64,000 bases of DNA from Amphiduros pacificus. Lineage: Eukaryota; Annelida; Polychaeta; Phyllodocida; Hesionidae. The stretch's first letter is position 1. Every line of letters starts with the position of its first letter. The notes beneath the pieces were generated by a model. The model was given only the letters and a program-made list of their open reading frames with translations. It made no database searches and was not told where the DNA came from. The stretch lies in the NCBI GenBank assembly GCA_949316495.1, contig OX439012.1, forward strand, positions 5,649,559-5,713,558, read 5' to 3'. The position numbers and the translations under genes are program-made. This document shows positions 14,112 through 22,340 of the stretch, piece after piece.

Positions 14112-14253
14112 ATTCCATAACTATATGCCAGTGTAATGATTTATTAAGAAAACAAACATTTTACCCACCTAAAGTAAATTCTGAAGGAACATCATTCAAC
14201 GTGACACCGCCCGCCATGCAACATATCAATGTTAATATCAACGCGTTATCCAT
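2600..14253 (-). CDS. Ionotropic glutamate receptor paralog (gene A), first six exons, 3' part beyond the window
   Basis: This is the second of two tandem iGluR genes, about 11 kb downstream of gene B on the same strand. Six exons (14169-14253, 8479-8637, 4755-4924, 3428-3527, 3044-3181, 2600-2724) join with matching phases into 259 codons. They encode a signal peptide and most of the extracellular amino-terminal domain, a periplasmic-binding-protein-like fold. Exon lengths 159, 170, 100 and 125 are identical to gene B; exon 5 is one codon shorter and exon 1 three nt shorter. The remaining parts (end of the amino-terminal domain, ligand-binding lobes, channel) should lie left of position 1, so whether the gene is complete cannot be judged. 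No break was seen in the six exons. Intron 1 is 5.5 kb and full of transposable elements. The receptor should sit in the plasma membrane of excitable cells (family knowledge). Confidence 0.88.
3044..3181 (-). CDS. Gene A exon 5 (amino-terminal domain, second lobe)
   Basis: The exon is 138 nt, phase 1 to phase 1, with acceptor attgcag and donor GTCAGT. It encodes RNGASMFVSTAISREWPVPL and an MTEIQQSLQDIREN helix. Gene B exon 5 is the counterpart, with FTSTALARNWPAPLVKYF and MTEVSESLQEIKEN. Confidence 0.88.
3428..3527 (-). CDS. Gene A exon 4 (amino-terminal domain)
   Basis: The exon is 100 nt, phase 0 to phase 1, with acceptor cattgtag and donor GTTTGT. The peptide ALADLAEHFSWTRLAVLAS carries the W-x-x-hydrophobic-A-V strand typical of the receptor-family ligand-binding domain. 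It pairs with gene B exon 4. Confidence 0.88.
4108..4500. repeat. Degenerate 16-19-bp repeat (TGACATAGTTTTATG)
   Basis: Variants of TGACCTAGTTTTATA and TGACATAGTTTTATG recur through gene A intron 3, with an inner run of four perfect GATGACAAAGGTTTA copies near 4290-4350. Confidence 0.8.
4755..4924 (-). CDS. Gene A exon 3 (amino-terminal domain)
   Basis: The exon is 170 nt, phase 1 to phase 0, with acceptor tatttcag and donor GTAAGA. It encodes VIIGPETSDAVIATYPVLAG and NENDYPFLLK. The IGPE-S-AV-ATYPVL motif is the N-terminal-lobe signature also seen in gene B exon 3. A partial copy of the donor region (atcttaccttca) lies about 40 bp further into the intron. Confidence 0.9.
5229..5505 (+). repeat. 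Dispersed repeat R1, copy 1, with a 21-bp AAC-rich minisatellite core
   Basis: Left flank (AAGTGGTGCTCCACATGT), a core of 21-bp AACAAAAATTACAATAAAC-type units, and right flank (AATTTGGTATACGAAC...TTTTTTAGCACAA) all match 45468-45790 in the same order and strand. The repetition of arm-core-arm suggests a mobile element that carries its own minisatellite. The family is unknown. Confidence 0.7.
5781..6256. repeat. 476-bp direct repeat, copy 1
   Basis: By eye this is identical over its full length to 7146-7621. The ends show a weak inverted repeat: CTATTAGACCTGAGTC read inward from the right end resembles CTATTAGGCCTCGCACC at the left end of copy 2. It could be one of a pair of terminal repeats around 6257-7145, or one of two insertions of the same MITE. 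Confidence 0.85.
7146..7621. repeat. 476-bp direct repeat, copy 2
   Basis: Second copy of the repeat at 5781-6256, offset by 1365 bp with no difference noticed. Confidence 0.85.
7800..8004 (+). mobile_element. tRNA-derived SINE, 5'-truncated copy
   Basis: This matches the body and tail of the full SINE at 46297-46612: ACATGAGCTGAGGC, GGGTTAACCC, TGTCCTTGTAAATCTGTGAC, GTTGAAAGTGATGT and an (AAAC)n tail. The tRNA-like head is missing, as is usual for 5'-truncated SINEs. Confidence 0.85.
8479..8637 (-). CDS. Gene A exon 2 (amino-terminal domain, first strand and helix)
   Basis: The exon is 159 nt, phase 1 to phase 1, with acceptor tattttag and donor GTAAGT. It encodes VNLARDNGQHATLIQLAVDY and NPDVLPNTTLKTVVNVTDG. 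Gene B exon 2 is the same length and has LVNLAVDYVNS and ILPNTKLVTLLNTTVG. Confidence 0.9.
8712..8850. repeat. 11-12-bp degenerate tandem repeat (AGGAACAGATT)
   Basis: Variants of TTAGGAACAGA are tiled for about 140 bp just upstream of gene A exon 2. Confidence 0.85.
9355..9786. mobile_element. Inverted-repeat element (MITE-like), about 430 bp
   Basis: The first 85 bp (CTAGACAATGCAGTCC...GGACTATCAAGGACGTCTCG...TGCAGCGGGCGAATA) return as reverse complement at 9695-9786 with a few mismatches and a 12-bp indel. No clear target duplication was found. Related sequence (GTTCCTGTTCTATATT...CAGTCACCTGCTGCACA) recurs at 36590-36690. Confidence 0.7.
9787..10030 (+). repeat. Dispersed repeat M1, truncated copy
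   Basis: AGCCCAGATAGGTGATCTGG through TTTGCAGCTGGCG and TATTTATATTTTCTTTATTT matches 13389-13650. It lacks the right inverted repeat seen in the longer copy. Confidence 0.7.
10915..12347. mobile_element. Fold-back / Mutator-like non-autonomous DNA element with a 9-bp target duplication
   Basis: The left end ACGTGTGGGAAATTTTTTCG is the reverse complement of the right end, and both arms continue as arrays of GTTCGTAGTTCGTG / CACGAACTACGAAC (about 10935-11090 and 12145-12335). TTGTTGAAG flanks the element exactly at 10906-10914 and 12348-12356. Long inverted arms made of tandem repeats plus a 9-bp duplication fit a fold-back or Mutator-type element. The 1-kb core has no convincing gene. It contains a roughly 60-bp internal direct repeat at 11386-11448 and 11566-11632 (AAAATGTACAAAATACATA...TCTTCCTCTTGTTCTCACG). 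Confidence 0.88.
12558..12969. mobile_element. TTAA-flanked MITE (piggyBac-like target), 412 bp
   Basis: Perfect 17-bp terminal inverted repeats GGTCTATAATCCACAAT are flanked on each side by TTAA (12554-12557 and 12970-12973). TTAA duplication is the hallmark of piggyBac-type insertion. The body includes a fragment shared with repeat M1 (AAACGGGTT...TTTTTGCAGCTGGCGAC). No coding content. Confidence 0.85.
13040..13385 (+). mobile_element. 5'-truncated LINE end, same family as the LINE at 56197-62019
   Basis: Translation of 13047-13118 gives ESLKELFDTVDAALKEIGLF, which aligns with the last residues of the big LINE's ORF2 (DLHTLFDTVDTSVIVSFLTH). A similar 3' untranslated region follows (CCTTAATGTGTCGATGTGCT) and the copy ends in (ATTC)n, as the full element does. 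Confidence 0.8.
13389..13780. mobile_element. Repeat M1 with terminal inverted repeats, about 390 bp
   Basis: Left end GGCAAAGCCCAGATAGGT and right end ACCTATCTGGGCTTTGCC are perfect reverse complements. The sequence just outside the right end (GATTGGTGATTGGAGAACAC) recurs inverted at 9497-9525 next to another GGCAAAGCCCAGATA, so the true ends may lie further out. The left side abuts the (ATTC)n tail of the LINE fragment. Confidence 0.75.
14056..14110. repeat. (ATG)n microsatellite
   Basis: About 17 perfect copies of the ATG triplet in gene A intron 1, about 60 bp from exon 1. Confidence 0.97.
14169..14253 (-). CDS. Gene A exon 1 (start codon and signal peptide)
   Basis: The peptide MDNALILTLICCMAGGVTLN then DVPSEFTLG is a hydrophobic secretion signal. 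The donor GTGGGT leaves phase 1, which matches the phase of exon 2. It parallels gene B exon 1 (hydrophobic core, CC pair, EFxxG ending). The exon is 85 nt and was found by looking for that parallel. The ATG at 14253 is the first in frame in this exon. Confidence 0.85.
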
Positions 14254-16160
14254 GTTGCCTGGAACGTTGTTCAAAGCCCAGATGTGAAATATACCAATTG
14301 ACCCTCTTCAACGTTCGGCAAGCTGTCTCGGGTTAAAAATCGTAACACTCTTTCCAACAGAGAGGCCTTCATTAAGATGCAACATAAACAAAAAAGCTTG
14401 AACACAGTGTGTTGATGCTGTGGTTTCTTTTTGGTTTTTATATCCAGATAGTATTTTGAATAGTGCAGAGATCTGTCGTCATAATACTCCAGTTTTCGGC
14501 TACTGTCTGTACAGTCAGTTGTAACCTGAAGTCAGTGACCAGTAAATAAAACCCAGATCAAGCGTAAAGCTGGCTAGTGAAATCTTAATACATGAATGCA
14601 CATATCTTATCTTCACAACATGGTGTAATACTTTGCACTGAGCGTAATACATACGCGGGGTAAACAAGTTCTGAACATGATGCCAAATATAGGAAGGAAA
14701 ATACACGACCCTAACTGCATGGAACATGGATGTATCGTTCATTCAAAGAATAAGAAGGGGGTACACTAAGAGACCAATGTATTGTTACGCAAGAGAATTA
14801 TGTATTAGAAAAAAAGAGTATTTTGTGGGTATTTGTGGGAGAAGGATATATTGTTATATAACAAACAAAATGAAGAATTTGACAGAGGTACAGCATTACA
14901 TGTAAATAGCTACTAAACATAATTATCGCCCCGAGTTTTGTCACACATACGGCTCTGCTCTGTTCAGACTAATGCCATCTATAGCTTAATGCTATACAGG
15001 CGATAATTGGGGCACAATCTAGTAATCTTAAGGATTATAAAGAAAGTAAATCCGGATCCTTATAAACTAATATATGTGTATGGTTTGATGACGTAACAGG
15101 TCTGAAATAACCAAAACAGGTGTAACTTAAACCTTCGGCAACGCGCCTACAGGCACAATGCTGACAGTATACTGTGGTGATCACTGCCTATCATGGGAAT
15201 ATCAATAGGAAAAATAGTGTCCAATATTCAATATGTCCATTGTCCTGAATTCCATTTTCCGGACGAGGAACTAAGAATAGAAGCATTAAAGGATAAACAG
15301 AATGGGTTTCTCTTATTTTAAAGTTATATCATATCAAGTCAACAAATTTGCTATTGACATTTTCAAAATTGTCAAGTTTTGAAAATATAATATATTACCA
15401 AAAAAATGTTATTATCTGTCATGTAAGTTTGAAATTATTTTGTATCTTAGTGAACATAAAATTGTTAGTCTCTTCCACTCAGCTTGAGATTTATGACTTT
15501 CATTTCTCTTAAACGGGAAAAAAAGTATTGATGGGTAATTTTATCTTTTTATCTAAGGACACGAAATTGATCATGAAATTTTGTCTTAATATCTTATAGA
15601 TTATTTTATTTTAAAAAGGAAAAGGATTGATAGCTAATTTTATCTTATTATTATAGATTATTTTATCTTAAAAAGGAAAAAGGATTGATAATTATATTTT
15701 GTCAATTTTTCATCACCATCATGAGACCTGACCAAAAATGGACGGAGAATTAGGATAAGCGTTTGTTGGCAATGAATAGATGAACACTCAAGAAAAAAAT
15801 AATATGTCTGTACTTATTTTCCTTGTCTATAAATCATATAGAATGTGACAAATGAAATTCTTGTTCAGAAAACACATACGGTGAAATCTGGAGATAATCT
15901 GGATCAATTCAAGTATATTACTCATAATAGGCTTGAATGTATTATTGTTTTATCCTGAGGCCTTTTATAAAAACAAGCCGGTCAATGGGGAATTTCTTTT
16001 GAGGACTGTCCCTGACATTCATTAATGACTGGATTTGCCATTCACACAATAAAATACATAACTATGTTTAAATAAACGATAAAGATCTTAATCATCTTAT
16101 GATGTTTTATTTACAGGACAATGTAAAGATTTCTACATCTTACATATAAAAAGGTAAAGG
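14254..16160. other. Upstream region of gene A, no gene seen
   Basis: AT-rich, without exon-like open frames or recognisable repeats except short AT runs. It would contain the 5' untranslated region and promoter of gene A, but no TATA box or initiator could be picked with confidence. Confidence 0.5.
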
Positions 16161-16161
16161 T

Positions 16162-16266
<105 letters not shown>

Positions 16267-16269
16267 CAA

Positions 16270-16350
16270 TGTCTGCATGAGAGCTACTGACCGGGATTCG
16301 AACCGGGAATCCCTGCGCCTCAAGCAAAAATACTCTACTAATGCAACGAC
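16270..16350 (-). mobile_element. tRNA-derived SINE head or tRNA pseudogene
   Basis: On the minus strand, CCCGGTTCGAATCCCGG is a perfect T-arm (5-bp stem, 7-base loop) containing a B box. It is preceded by an anticodon-arm-like GCTTGAGGCGC and a weak A-box region (GCATTAGTAGAGTA). The acceptor arm does not pair and an (AT)n tail follows, so a retroposed SINE is more likely than a working tRNA gene. This differs from the AAAC-tailed SINE elsewhere in the window. Confidence 0.55.
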
Positions 16351-16650
16351 TTAGGCCATGTTTCTCAAAATGCCAATTATATTAGCTTATTTATAGAACT
16401 TATTGTGATTTCAAACGCTTCAGGTACAACCAGGATATATTGCTACCTTGTAGTTTTATACTGTATACTTAATTGGTAGTGACGCTACTTTATTTAATAG
16501 GATTATGATACCATATTAGTATAATGATTATCCTAAGATATATCCTATACCCTAATGGCCAATCAAGTTACCTGTTACTAATCGACAGGATTCTACCGAT
16601 ATATAATGGGAGTAATATTACCTGTCCCAGTTTATCAGTAAGGCGCCCTA

Positions 16651-16856
16651 TATTTAATGTATCCTTATGATGAATTGATAAGGTATATTAAAGATGGGAG
16701 CCGTTAGAGGGGGTAAGTAATATAAGATCAGCGGGGCATTGTTGTTCCCTAGCAACGATGCGGGGTCACGTGGTCGATGCGGGTGTCACGTGGTAGACGC
16801 CACCAGTTTGGCGGGCAATCTTCATATCGCCAGTCAGTGCTTGGCAGCCGTTTTCA
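16651..16856 (+). repeat. Ngaro repeat A1
   Basis: 206 bp matching A2 at 21790-21995. It starts at TATTTAATGTATCC and ends at GCAGCCGTTTTCA. Confidence 0.9.
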
Positions 16857-17205
16857 TCGGACGTCCCCGCTACTGCGCAGCTATAAGCCAACGTTTACAT
16901 AGCCGGGCGCAGTTAGCCAAGAGGATGTCCAGAGAACCAGGTACTGGCTCGAGGGCCGTTTGTGCGCCAAAAGCACAACCCATGTAGGGAGGCCATCCAG
17001 AAAATGTCCTGATGTCCAGAAGTGTGTCCTGTGTGTCTTGTGGTGTGTCGTATAGTGCTGGACTGTGAAGTGGTGAAGTCGTGTGACGTCGTAAAGAATA
17101 AGTGTTGCAGCCTGTGTGTGTTCCCGTATGTGTTCCAGTGTGTTCCTGTGTTCCAGTGTGTGAGTGTTATTATTTGAACTGTAACAATAGTGCCCTTCCC
17201 AAGCG

Positions 17206-18534
17206 ATGGCGGCAAGGGAAAGGACATGCCGGGCCTGCGGCGCGCCAGCCAAAGGTCATAGAGGTCCAATAGGGGTCGGTAACTGCTTGACTAGTATGTC
17301 TAACGCCACCCCAGAAAGGTCAGAAGAGGAGGAGGTCAGCCTGATGTCGCCAGAAAATAGCCCGAGCAACCCGTTTCTTAACGCCAGCCAGCTGACCGAC
17401 GCCGAAGACGGCCCCAACCTTCAGAAGTCTATCAGCCAGGAATCGCCTGCCACCGTTAGCCAAGAAGAAGGTAAAAGTAAGGACCTTTCTACCATCATAT
17501 CTCAGCTATCCATTATGATGCGTTCGCATGAGGACTTGTGTAAGACAGTAGCGGGTATGCAGCTCAAACTGACTGGGGGCCCCCAGGCAGTGGCAGCTGC
17601 ACCTATCATGCAGTCAGTGCAGGGTATGGATAGGGGCATCGGATTAGCCAGCCATGGATTAACGGCTAACTATGGACCAGAGTGGCAGTCTAGGGACAGT
17701 ACCCTGTTACCGGGGCTACCACCGCCACCCACCGTTAACTCACCGCCAATGTTGGGAGGCCCACTACCAGGGCTGACCAGTACCGAGCATATCATGGATT
17801 TTGGCAGAGTATGCAGAGTGCAGAGTACACCCGAGAAAACTGTAAAAGCAGCTCTCAATGGTGAGTTTGTTTCTATTGACGATTTCTTGCAAAATATGTA
17901 TATGCAGAGCGACAATGTGAACAATATTGAATCATATGTAGACTCATCAGGTACAATTGGCTATCGTCAGAAGAGACAACGTAGGAGGGTATACGATGCA
18001 CAGGTGTGGTCCGAGGCATGGGGGGAGTATGAAAAACTCATGGTACACCACCACGGACTATTCATATATGACCAGATGTCCGACTATAGGAAGCAGATCT
18101 TAGAATGGGATAAGAGGTACAAATGGTACAATATAGCAACGTTGGACATGAAACATAGGATAGGTCTTAACAAGAGGTCTGTAGAGTTTTCTAAGATCGA
18201 CCCCCACCTAGTGTATTCATTGTTAGACGCCACAGCAGTAAAACCTAACGTCCAGACCTGCCCTCGTTGTCAGGCCACCGACCACGTTAGGCAAGTGGAT
18301 TGCCCATTTCCCAGGATCGCGTCGTCGGGCTACCCCCAGGCGGCGCGTGAACCCGGAAAGGCGCGCCAGGTACAGGGCGAAGTGTGCAACAATTACCAAA
18401 CCCTTAAGTGCAACTTCAAAGGGTGCAGACGACTGCACGTCTGCAGGCAATGTAAGGGCCCATTGCCCTTCGAAACCTGTCTTAAACAGGGAAAGTGCGC
18501 AGCCGGTGGAGTCAAGCACGTTTCTCAACCCTGA
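17206..18534 (+). CDS. Ngaro ORF1, gag-like protein
   Basis: This is a 442-residue open frame. The N-terminal third is rich in Ser, Glu and Pro. The middle (about 235-345) is the probable structural region. Cysteine/histidine clusters follow at the C-terminus, CPRCQATDHVRQVDCPF and later CNNYQTLKCNFKGCRRLHVC, which resemble zinc-binding nucleic-acid motifs of DIRS-order gag proteins. It overlaps the next frame by 188 nt. Family assignment comes from position and motifs only. Confidence 0.75.
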   Translation: MAARERTCRACGAPAKGHRGPIGVGNCLTSMSNATPERSEEEEVSLMSPENSPSNPFLNASQLTDAEDGPNLQKSISQESPATVSQEEGKSKDLSTIISQLSIMMRSHEDLCKTVAGMQLKLTGGPQAVAAAPIMQSVQGMDRGIGLASHGLTANYGPEWQSRDSTLLPGLPPPPTVNSPPMLGGPLPGLTSTEHIMDFGRVCRVQSTPEKTVKAALNGEFVSIDDFLQNMYMQSDNVNNIESYVDSSGTIGYRQKRQRRRVYDAQVWSEAWGEYEKLMVHHHGLFIYDQMSDYRKQILEWDKRYKWYNIATLDMKHRIGLNKRSVEFSKIDPHLVYSLLDATAVKPNVQTCPRCQATDHVRQVDCPFPRIASSGYPQAAREPGKARQVQGEVCNNYQTLKCNFKGCRRLHVCRQCKGPLPFETCLKQGKCAAGGVKHVSQP

Positions 18535-20092
18535 GTTCTGGCTCCACTGGTTGCAGGACCATCCTGACAAGGACTTGGCTAACGCCTTATACAGCAGAGC
18601 AACAAAGGGAGTTAATATTGGTTACACTGGTAGTGAGGCCAGCATCATCTCACCAAACTGGCAATCCAGCACCCTGCATAGACGTGATGTAGATAAATTT
18701 GTACAAAATAACATTGTGCTGGGTAGAGTCGAAGGTCCCCTGCAGGACCTCCCACCCAATTTTCGTGCTTCCCCCTTAGGGGCCTTCCAGAAGAAGGGCA
18801 CCACAAAGGTTCGAGTTATACATGATTTATCCTACCCGCCGGAGCGGTCAATCAACGCAGGCATTAAGGCCGAGGATTACTCACTACAGTATGCCACAGT
18901 GGATGAAGCTGTCCGCCGGATAATGAAGTATCCAGACCCTTGGCTCGCAAAAACGGATTTGGCTAATGCCTTCCAAAGCATTAAGGTAGCACCCGACCAG
19001 CGTCATCTATTGGGTTTCACTTGGCCGGACGCAAAGGGAATCGATCATTTCTATCAAATGGCCTGTTTGCCGTTTGGCTTAAGGAGTGCTCCAAAACTTT
19101 TCGATGATTTCGCCTCTGCAATGGAGTATGTGTATAAGAAGCGAGGTGCTTCCATGGATACTATCCATTATTTAGACGACACGATGTGCATAAGTGGAAC
19201 TAAATTGGACTGTCAAAAATCATTGGACATAGTTTTGGACACCTGCCAGCTTGCCGGATTCGAAATCCAACACAAAAAAACGTTAGGCCCAGCTAAGGTT
19301 TTGGAGTTTTTAGGCATAATAATTGACACTGTTAACCAACGTTTAATGATCTCAGAGGACAGGATGACTGATATATTACAAGATATTGAACAATTGTCTA
19401 ATCGTCGATACGCCACCAAACGGGAGATTTTGTCAATAACAGGCAAACTAACGTTCTGTGCTAAAGTGGTCAAAAATGGTTCAGTGTTCACCAGACGTCT
19501 CATACATATCGCAAAGAAAGCAAAAGCTTTATATCATAAAATTCGCCTTTCTCACGAGGCAAGAGCCGATTTGGCTTGGTGGAAACGTTGTTTAAGGTCT
19601 CATAACGGTATAGCATTATTTCCTACCCCTTGGTCAATATTGGAGGCAGAGATAATGTTCTCGGATGCCTCAGATGACGGCATAGGAGTAGTGTACGACC
19701 AGTCTTGGGTGATGATACCATTCGACAACGCATATGCGTGGGCCAAGGACATGTCAATAGCCTGGCGTGAACTACTGGCAGTAGTGGTAGGCATCGCCAC
19801 CTTTGGGGAGAGACTGGCATACAAGAAATTAGCTATGAATATAGACAACCAAGCTGTGTGTTACTGTATTAATAGTATGAAATCAAAAGATCCTAATTTG
19901 ATGAATTTAATCAGGTCTCTATATTATTATACCACCATTTTTCATATCGAGTACAAAGCCTTCCACCTGGGTACCCACTACAATGGACCCGCAGACGCTC
20001 TAAGCCGTCTGGATCTACCCAGATTCAGGGAACTCATGCCATCCAGTGATCCTATTGGGACTCAACACATGGATGTTATATATGACTACTGA
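18347..20092 (+). CDS. Ngaro ORF2, reverse transcriptase and RNase H
   Basis: The frame holds up to 581 residues, and its first part overlaps ORF1 in another frame. Reverse transcriptase landmarks include KVRVIHDLSYP, LAKTDLANAFQSIKV, LPFGLRSAPKLFDDF and the YLDD catalytic box in IHYLDDTMCISG. An RNase H region follows (MFSDASDDGIGVV, NIDNQAVCYCINS, GPADALSRLD). The order and sequence type match DIRS/Ngaro polymerases. It copies the element's RNA. Confidence 0.88.
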   Translation: MNPERRARYRAKCATITKPLSATSKGADDCTSAGNVRAHCPSKPVLNRESAQPVESSTFLNPEFWLHWLQDHPDKDLANALYSRATKGVNIGYTGSEASIISPNWQSSTLHRRDVDKFVQNNIVLGRVEGPLQDLPPNFRASPLGAFQKKGTTKVRVIHDLSYPPERSINAGIKAEDYSLQYATVDEAVRRIMKYPDPWLAKTDLANAFQSIKVAPDQRHLLGFTWPDAKGIDHFYQMACLPFGLRSAPKLFDDFASAMEYVYKKRGASMDTIHYLDDTMCISGTKLDCQKSLDIVLDTCQLAGFEIQHKKTLGPAKVLEFLGIIIDTVNQRLMISEDRMTDILQDIEQLSNRRYATKREILSITGKLTFCAKVVKNGSVFTRRLIHIAKKAKALYHKIRLSHEARADLAWWKRCLRSHNGIALFPTPWSILEAEIMFSDASDDGIGVVYDQSWVMIPFDNAYAWAKDMSIAWRELLAVVVGIATFGERLAYKKLAMNIDNQAVCYCINSMKSKDPNLMNLIRSLYYYTTIFHIEYKAFHLGTHYNGPADALSRLDLPRFRELMPSSDPIGTQHMDVIYDY

Positions 20093-20566
20093 TATGTTCA
20101 CATATAGTCGCATGCTCTCATGGTTAATTATGTAGTTATTACAATAATGAAGTTTCAATTATCAAATTTTGTGTATGAATTATTATGGTTATATATGTAA
20201 GATACCCACTTGATGGTTGATGGGCACATAGCCTAATTTATTGATAATTTTAATTAATCCAAATTTAGCAAGCATCACTTGCAGATCATACAGGCTTCAG
20301 CCTCATTAGTAAACGGTACATAGCCGTAGCGTTGGTCCTCACCTTTATAAAACATTTTATATTATTAATATTTACATTGTAAAAAATTGTCTATGATAAA
20401 TGTACTCACTGATCAATTTGTGTTATCACTGAACAAGTTGTTCACCTCATAAATACTGTTTTCAGATCTGGACAGCCACGTTGATACGTTAGTCAACACT
20501 GGTCTCAGGCCTAACACCAGGCGGACATATGGATCAGCCCAGGCACTGTATATTAAGTTTTGCTCT

Positions 20567-21442
20567 ATGTACAACCTATGTATGTTCCCAGCATCAGAAC
20601 AAACGGTATTACGTTTTATAGCCTTCATGGCCGCCAGGGTAGGTAGCCAAAAAGGCGCAGTATCCATCAGTACCATACATGTTTATCTTGCTGCAGTTAG
20701 GGCCTTGCACATAGCTAACGGTTACCCTTCCCCGCCAATTGGCTCTCCTAGGGCACATTTGGTTTTAAAATCCCTAGCATCTAATTCCCCTCCCCCCGTA
20801 CAAAAGCATCCCATAAAGTTCCAACTATTACGGGCCATGCTGGCTAACCTGCCTAACGGTCTGGATGGCCTGGCCTGGGCTGCAGCCCTGACACTCGGAT
20901 TCTTTGGATGTCTGAGAGGAGCGGAGTATACAGCAGTAACCCATTACGTGTCAGGTCAGATGTTATCCCCCCCACCCCCAGCTTCATCAGTCAAATTTAG
21001 TCAAGCAACCCCTGCTGAATTTATGACGTTCACTGTAAATAGTTCAAAAACATCCATACACGGTTTTTCTAAATATATAGGGTGTTCGAAGCATCAGGTT
21101 TGTGCAGTATGCTGCATGTGGTCCTACTTCAAGGCAAGGTCCTATCACTCACCTATACAAGCCATGGACCCACTCCTAATATTAAGTTCTGGTAACGCAG
21201 TTACAAAAGCCAATCTAAATCTAACCATAAAAGACCTAGTTAAGTCGTTAGGCAAGGACCCCTCCAACTTTACCACTCATAGCCTAAGAATAGGTTCTGC
21301 ATCCCAGGCAGGGTCCAACAATTGGTCAGACCTGGATGTCTCTAAACTCGGTCTCTGGCGGTCCCAGGCGTATAAATCATACGTTAGGCAAGACGAGAAG
21401 AAACAGATAAATTACTCATATAGACTAGCACACGCCAAATAA
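20567..21442 (+). CDS. Ngaro ORF3, tyrosine recombinase
   Basis: The annotated frame has 291 residues. It shows the tyrosine-recombinase fold signatures: an arginine in GCLRGAEYTAV, the H-x-x-R box in TTHSLRIGSASQ, and a C-terminal tyrosine in LGLWRSQAYKSYVR. It replaces the DDE integrase of LTR elements and inserts through a circular intermediate without target duplication (family knowledge). Homology-like residues precede the first ATG, so translation may begin upstream. Confidence 0.88.
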   Translation: MYNLCMFPASEQTVLRFIAFMAARVGSQKGAVSISTIHVYLAAVRALHIANGYPSPPIGSPRAHLVLKSLASNSPPPVQKHPIKFQLLRAMLANLPNGLDGLAWAAALTLGFFGCLRGAEYTAVTHYVSGQMLSPPPPASSVKFSQATPAEFMTFTVNSSKTSIHGFSKYIGCSKHQVCAVCCMWSYFKARSYHSPIQAMDPLLILSSGNAVTKANLNLTIKDLVKSLGKDPSNFTTHSLRIGSASQAGSNNWSDLDVSKLGLWRSQAYKSYVRQDEKKQINYSYRLAHAK

Positions 21443-21508
21443 CCCACTATCCTTCAAAACTATATATATATATACATGGGCTATTAATGTTTAGCCAAAC
21501 ATAAATCT

Positions 21509-21798
21509 GGGCTTAGCCATGTATCATTCATAAATGTATCTATAAATGCATATTCAATATTAATATATGGTTGTATATTGTCAATTGATCATGTATCAGA
21601 TCATAATTGTTGCTATATGTAAAATGCATCTGTAAGTAATCACCGGGCTAACGCCCCAGTTACCCGCCAGGTGGCGCTTACCAATTATGATTATGTACGT
21701 TATGTGTTATGATATTATATGTGTACGTGTGGGTTGTGGTAGATTTATGGAATAAATCAAATGTGTGCAAACTATTATGATTGTCTCCTTATTTAATG
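21509..21798 (+). repeat. Ngaro repeat B1
   Basis: 290 bp, matching B2 at 22051-22340, from GGGCTTAGCCATG to CTCCTTATTTAATG. It shares its last nine bases with the start of A2. Confidence 0.9.
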
Positions 21799-21995
21799 TA
21801 TCCTTATGATGAATTGATAAGGTATATTAAAGATGGGAGCCGTTAGAGGGGGTAAGTAATATAAGATCAGCGGGGCATTGTTGTTCCCTAGCAACGATGC
21901 GGGGTCACGTGGTCGATGCGGGTGTCACGTGGTAGACGCCACCAGTTTGGCGGGCAATCTTCATATCGCCAGTCAGTGCTTGGCAGCCGTTTTCA
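21790..21995 (+). repeat. Ngaro repeat A2
   Basis: 206 bp matching A1. It is fused to B1 on its left and separated from B2 by a unique 55-bp spacer (21996-22050). Confidence 0.9.
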
Positions 21996-22050
21996 CCCGC
22001 CATCCCACCCAAATTCAAATGACTAATAGAGCTAACAAGCTATCTGGTAC

Positions 22051-22340
22051 GGGCTTAGCCATGTATCATTCATAAATGTATCTATAAATGCATATTCAAT
22101 ATTAATATATGGTTGTATATTGTCAATTGATCATGTATCAGATCATAATTGTTGCTATATGTAAAATGCATCTGTAAGTAATCACCGGGCTAACGCCCCA
22201 GTTACCCGCCAGGTGGCGCTTACCAATTATGATTATGTACGTTATGTGTTATGATATTATATGTGTACGTGTGGGTTGTGGTAGATTTATGGAATAAATC
22301 AAATGTGTGCAAACTATTATGATTGTCTCCTTATTTAATG
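22051..22340 (+). repeat. Ngaro repeat B2, right end of the element
   Basis: 290 bp matching B1. It ends at TTATTTAATG, beyond which the 26-bp minisatellite begins. Confidence 0.9.

Larger units (their letters stand above)
16651..22340 (+). mobile_element. Ngaro-type tyrosine-recombinase retroelement (DIRS order), looks whole
   Basis: The layout is A1 (16651-16856), gag-like frame, reverse transcriptase/RNase H frame, tyrosine recombinase frame, B1 (21509-21798), A2 (21790-21995), B2 (22051-22340). This split direct repeat A1...B1-A2-B2 is the known signature of Ngaro elements. A1/A2 (206 bp) and B1/B2 (290 bp) look identical, so the insertion is young. It looks whole. The nine bases TATTTAATG occur at the left end, the B1/A2 junction and the right end. 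Both flanks resemble the 26-bp minisatellite unit, so it inserted in or beside that repeat. Confidence 0.9.

Noticed and set aside
16270-16350. Functional tRNA gene
   Set aside because: The T-arm is perfect but the acceptor arm does not pair and an AT tail follows, so a retroposed fragment is more likely.
16739-16987. Open frame of 82 codons
   Set aside because: It lies in Ngaro repeat A1 and its leader; the same start recurs in A2 with a different end.
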